Assembly (NCBI RefSeq): GCF_001695855.1
Contig: NZ_MBSS01000034.1
Location: 62,001 to 126,000, forward strand
DNA: 64,000 nucleotides
Reading direction: 5' to 3'
Origin: Ensifer sp. LC163
GTDB taxonomy: Bacteria > Pseudomonadota > Alphaproteobacteria > Rhizobiales > Rhizobiaceae
Shown: one piece after another, positions 61,669 to 64,000 of the stretch
Position numbering within the stretch: position 1 is the stretch's first letter
How the letters are laid out: the number at the start of each line of letters is the position of its first letter
Program-made: the position numbers and the translations under genes
The notes under the pieces: generated by a model
The model's database searches: none
What the model was told of the DNA's origin: nothing
The model's input: the letters and a program-made list of their open reading frames with translations, nothing else

Positions 61669-62604
61669 ATGTCCAAACCGCGTAAACCCAAGGGCCGCCC
61701 GATTTCCGGCTGGCTGATCCTCGACAAGCCGCTCGATTTCGGCTCGACCGAAGCCGTTTCCAAGATCAAGTGGCTGTTCAAGGCACAGAAGGCCGGCCAT
61801 GCCGGCACGCTCGATCCGCTGGCTTCCGGCATGCTGCCGATCGCCCTTGGTGACGCGACCAAGACCGTTCCCTATGTCATGGACGGCCGCAAGATCTACG
61901 AATTTACCGTCGCCTGGGGCGAAGAGCGCTCGACCGACGACCTCGAAGGGCAGGTGACCCATTCATCGGCCGAACGCCCGACGGAAGAGGCGATCCGCGC
62001 CCTGTTGCCGAACTATACCGGCGTCATCAGCCAGGTGCCGCCGCAGTTCTCGGCGATCAAGATCGACGGTGAACGTGCCTATGATCTCGCCCGCGACGGC
62101 GAAACCGTCGATATTCCGGCGCGCGAAGTCGAGGTTTTTCGCCTGACACTGCTGGGTGCCACCCCCAATCTCGCCCAGTTCGAAATCGAATGCGGCAAGG
62201 GCACCTATGTCCGCTCGCTCGCCCGCGACATGGGCCGCGATCTCGGCTGTTTCGGGCACATCGCCTCGCTGCGGCGCACCTTCGTGGCGCCGTTCGGTGA
62301 AGACGACATGGTGCCGCTTGCCGATCTGGTCGCGCTGGAAAAGATCGAAAGCGACGACGAGCGACTGGCGGCGCTTGATGCCTTTGTGATCGAAACCGGC
62401 GAAGCGCTGTCCAGCCTGCCGCATATCGCCGTCAACGACGACCAGGCGCACAGGCTGAAGATGGGCAATCCCATTATCCTTCGCGGTCGCGATGCGCCTT
62501 TGGCAACGCCCGAAGCCTATGCCACGGCCCGCGGCAAGCTGATCGCCATCGGCGAAATCGCCGAGGGCGAGTTCCGTCCGAAGCGCGTCTTTGCCGTCGG
62601 CTGA
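61669..62604 (+). CDS. truB: tRNA pseudouridine-55 synthase
   Basis: The 311-residue enzyme forms pseudouridine 55 in the T-loop of tRNAs. The catalytic aspartate lies in [20 protein letters not shown] (about residue 48), preceded by [18 protein letters not shown]. The family loop [17 protein letters not shown] and the region [20 protein letters not shown] follow, then a C-terminal PUA-like part. It normally precedes rpsO in alphaproteobacteria; here a histidine kinase gene follows instead. Confidence 0.97.
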   Translation: MSKPRKPKGRPISGWLILDKPLDFGSTEAVSKIKWLFKAQKAGHAGTLDPLASGMLPIALGDATKTVPYVMDGRKIYEFTVAWGEERSTDDLEGQVTHSSAERPTEEAIRALLPNYTGVISQVPPQFSAIKIDGERAYDLARDGETVDIPAREVEVFRLTLLGATPNLAQFEIECGKGTYVRSLARDMGRDLGCFGHIASLRRTFVAPFGEDDMVPLADLVALEKIESDDERLAALDAFVIETGEALSSLPHIAVNDDQAHRLKMGNPIILRGRDAPLATPEAYATARGKLIAIGEIAEGEFRPKRVFAVG

Positions 62605-62670
62605 TCTCTTCGGTTCCAGCATTTGCGTTTGCCGCATCGCTGACGCATGATCCCGCCCAAGGGCTTGCGG

Positions 62671-62720
62671 CCGTTTCGAAACGGTCTCGTTTCCCGGTCG
62701 CAGGCGGCGTTCGCCTGCGA
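62671..62720. repeat. two palindromes after truB
   Basis: CCGTTTCGAAACGG (62671-62684) is a perfect 14-base palindrome. TCGCAGGCG and CGCCTGCGA (62698-62720) pair around five bases. They lie between truB and the kinase gene and may be protein-binding sites or weak terminators. No T-run follows. Confidence 0.4.
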
Positions 62721-62851
62721 TCCCTCCGGCCGCTCCGATGACGGCCGCAGTTCGGCGGTCGTCAGAACTGCGCGTCCTGCTCGATGCGCGGCTCGATGGT
62801 TGAGAGGCGGTGCAGTTGGCGCAGGTTTCGCAAGAGGGAAGGAAGCGTACC

Positions 62852-64000
62852 GTGGGTCGCGTGGCGGCAGGTCTCGATCTCATTCGCCACCGCCTGACGC
62901 GGCCTTTCCGCTTCTACCTGACATCGCTGCTGCTGATCGCGATCGTTCCCGCATTCATCTTTTCACTCGTGGTGCTGAAGCGAAGCGTCGACGCGCAGGA
63001 GCAGGTCATCACGGCGCTGCTGCAGGCTTCGACCGGCTCGGTGACCCGCATCGTCGAGCGCGATGTCGAGGGCATGCTGACGACGCTGAAGGTACTGTCG
63101 ACCGCGCCAGCGATGGAGGGCGGCGACATGGAGGCCTTCTATCGCAGGGCTTCGACGGCGCTCGCCGACACCGACTCCTACCTGATCGTCATCGACCGCA
63201 AGCACAATCAGCGCATGAACACGCGGGTGCCCCTCGGCACGCCGCTCGCCAAGGCCTCCGATCCCGCCTCCGTCGAGCGGGCTTTCACCAATAATGGCGC
63301 GCCGCTGGTGTCGAACGTGTTCTTTGGCCAGACGGCCGAAAAATGGGTCTTCAACGTTTATTTGCCGGCGAAACTTCCAACCGGTGAGGAATATCTGCTC
63401 ACCCTGACGCGGAACGCCGAGAGCATGGCAAAGGCCGTGAACCGCGAAACCCTGTCGCCGGGGTGGAATGCCGCTCTGGTCGACGGCAACGGCAAGGTCA
63501 TCATTTCATCGGATGCCGGGGTCAAGGCGGGTGAACCGTTCTTCCTCGACAAGGTGCCGGCGATCAGCATCGGCGTGCGCAACATTACCGAGAACGGTAC
63601 CGCCTATCGGGTGGCAACGGAGTTTTCCGTCGTGACCGGCTGGCGGATCATCGCCTGGGCGCCCCGCGCCGCGGTCGATGCGCCGGCCGTCTGGTCGTTT
63701 CTGTGGCTGTCGCTCGGCGGCATCATCTTTGCCGGCATTGCCATTGCGGGCTCGCTGGCAATCGCACGGCTGCTGTCGCAAGGGGTCAAGCTCGTTGAAC
63801 TCGACGCACGCCGCCTCGGCGCCGGCGAGCGCATCGAGCCGCGCCCGCATATGATCGCCGAAGTCGAAACCGTATCCGCCGCACTTGCCAAGGCCGCGGC
63901 GTCGCGCACCAAAGCCGAGAGCGAGATCCGCTTCCTCATGCGCGAGGTTGCCCATCGCTCGAAGAATCAGCTGACGGTGATCCAGTCGATGCTGAACCAG
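62852..64000 (+). CDS. sensor histidine kinase of the HisKA_2/HWE class, cut by window end
   Basis: This frame runs open to the last base, so only the first 383 residues are visible. After a basic start (GLDLIRHRLTRPFRFY) come a first membrane helix (LTSLLLIAIVPAFIFSLVVL) and a periplasmic sensor region of about 240 residues with double-Cache character (AYRVATEFSVVTGWRIIAWAP). A second helix (FLWLSLGGIIFAGIAIAGSL) and a HAMP-like linker follow. The phospho-acceptor histidine is in EVAHRSKNQLTVIQ (residue 368), characteristic of HisKA_2/HWE kinases. GTG 62852 follows GGAAGGA; GTG 62810 is an alternative. Confidence 0.88.
   Translation, partial: MGRVAAGLDLIRHRLTRPFRFYLTSLLLIAIVPAFIFSLVVLKRSVDAQEQVITALLQASTGSVTRIVERDVEGMLTTLKVLSTAPAMEGGDMEAFYRRASTALADTDSYLIVIDRKHNQRMNTRVPLGTPLAKASDPASVERAFTNNGAPLVSNVFFGQTAEKWVFNVYLPAKLPTGEEYLLTLTRNAESMAKAVNRETLSPGWNAALVDGNGKVIISSDAGVKAGEPFFLDKVPAISIGVRNITENGTAYRVATEFSVVTGWRIIAWAPRAAVDAPAVWSFLWLSLGGIIFAGIAIAGSLAIARLLSQGVKLVELDARRLGAGERIEPRPHMIAEVETVSAALAKAAASRTKAESEIRFLMREVAHRSKNQLTVIQSMLNQ

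Overview
The window is a chromosomal segment of an alphaproteobacterium of the family Rhizobiaceae. The gene blocks (ffs-dnaX-ebfC-recR, rimP-nusA-ylxR-infB-rbfA-truB, cycM/kdsB-pheA, polA-marR, purU next to an AcrAB-type pump, and an adjoining GlcNAc locus) resemble the Sinorhizobium/Ensifer chromosome as I remember it. DNA is GC-rich with strong third-position G/C bias, except the first ~0.7 kb. No phage, insertion sequence, CRISPR array or plasmid function is visible.

Layout. 1-1800: an AT-richer stretch with very small hydrophobic ORFs, a GAAA-tetraloop terminator, two small exported or membrane proteins, and a three-hairpin sRNA of the alpha-r14/suhB type. 1.9-7 kb: DMT exporter, exported protein, flippase-like membrane protein, 56-residue membrane protein, M20 dipeptidase, MarR regulator. 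7-17 kb: polA, purU, then acrA-acrB-acrR on the minus strand with an AcrR-like operator in front of acrA. 17-27.6 kb: an amino-sugar locus. The minus-strand operon encodes a MurQ-type etherase, an ABC sugar importer and a Gfo/Idh/MocA oxidoreductase; the divergent plus-strand operon encodes a BadF-type GlcNAc kinase, a GntR regulator, a SIS-type GlcN-6-P deaminase and NagA. A 16-bp sequence stands in mirror orientation just before both first genes. 27.6-34.3 kb: cutC-ROK kinase-amidase operon, CysZ-like protein, SlyX, BMP-family binding protein, MsrA, small membrane protein.

34.6-42 kb: tRNA-Ser(GGA), then accessory functions: ArsR/SRPBCC/RibD-like reductase operon with an autoregulatory-looking palindrome, MerR plus C39/BtrH-like protein, a CmlA/FloR-like drug exporter, a BON protein, an AEC carrier and cytochrome c CycM. 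42-46.2 kb: kdsB-pheA, a DUF1127 protein, and HIT-nudC followed by a truncated YafY-type regulator. 46.2-55 kb: 4.5S RNA, dnaX, ebfC, then a patatin gene and a LysE exporter separating ebfC from recR; MltB-type transglycosylase; MFS exporter. 55-64 kb: the rimP-nusA-ylxR-infB-rbfA-truB translation/transcription operon with an attenuator-like leader, then a HisKA_2/HWE histidine kinase cut by the window end.

Threaded through the intergenic spaces is a composite palindromic repeat (RIME-like) with two modules, here P1 and P2: one degenerate P1 plus six further copies. One copy lies inside the ABC transporter operon and another appears to supply the stop codon of the truncated regulator. I see no clear-cut new multigene system. 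The items most worth following are the repeat family, the mirror 16-mers of the GlcNAc locus, the patatin with a membrane insert, and the structured polA-marR intergenic region.
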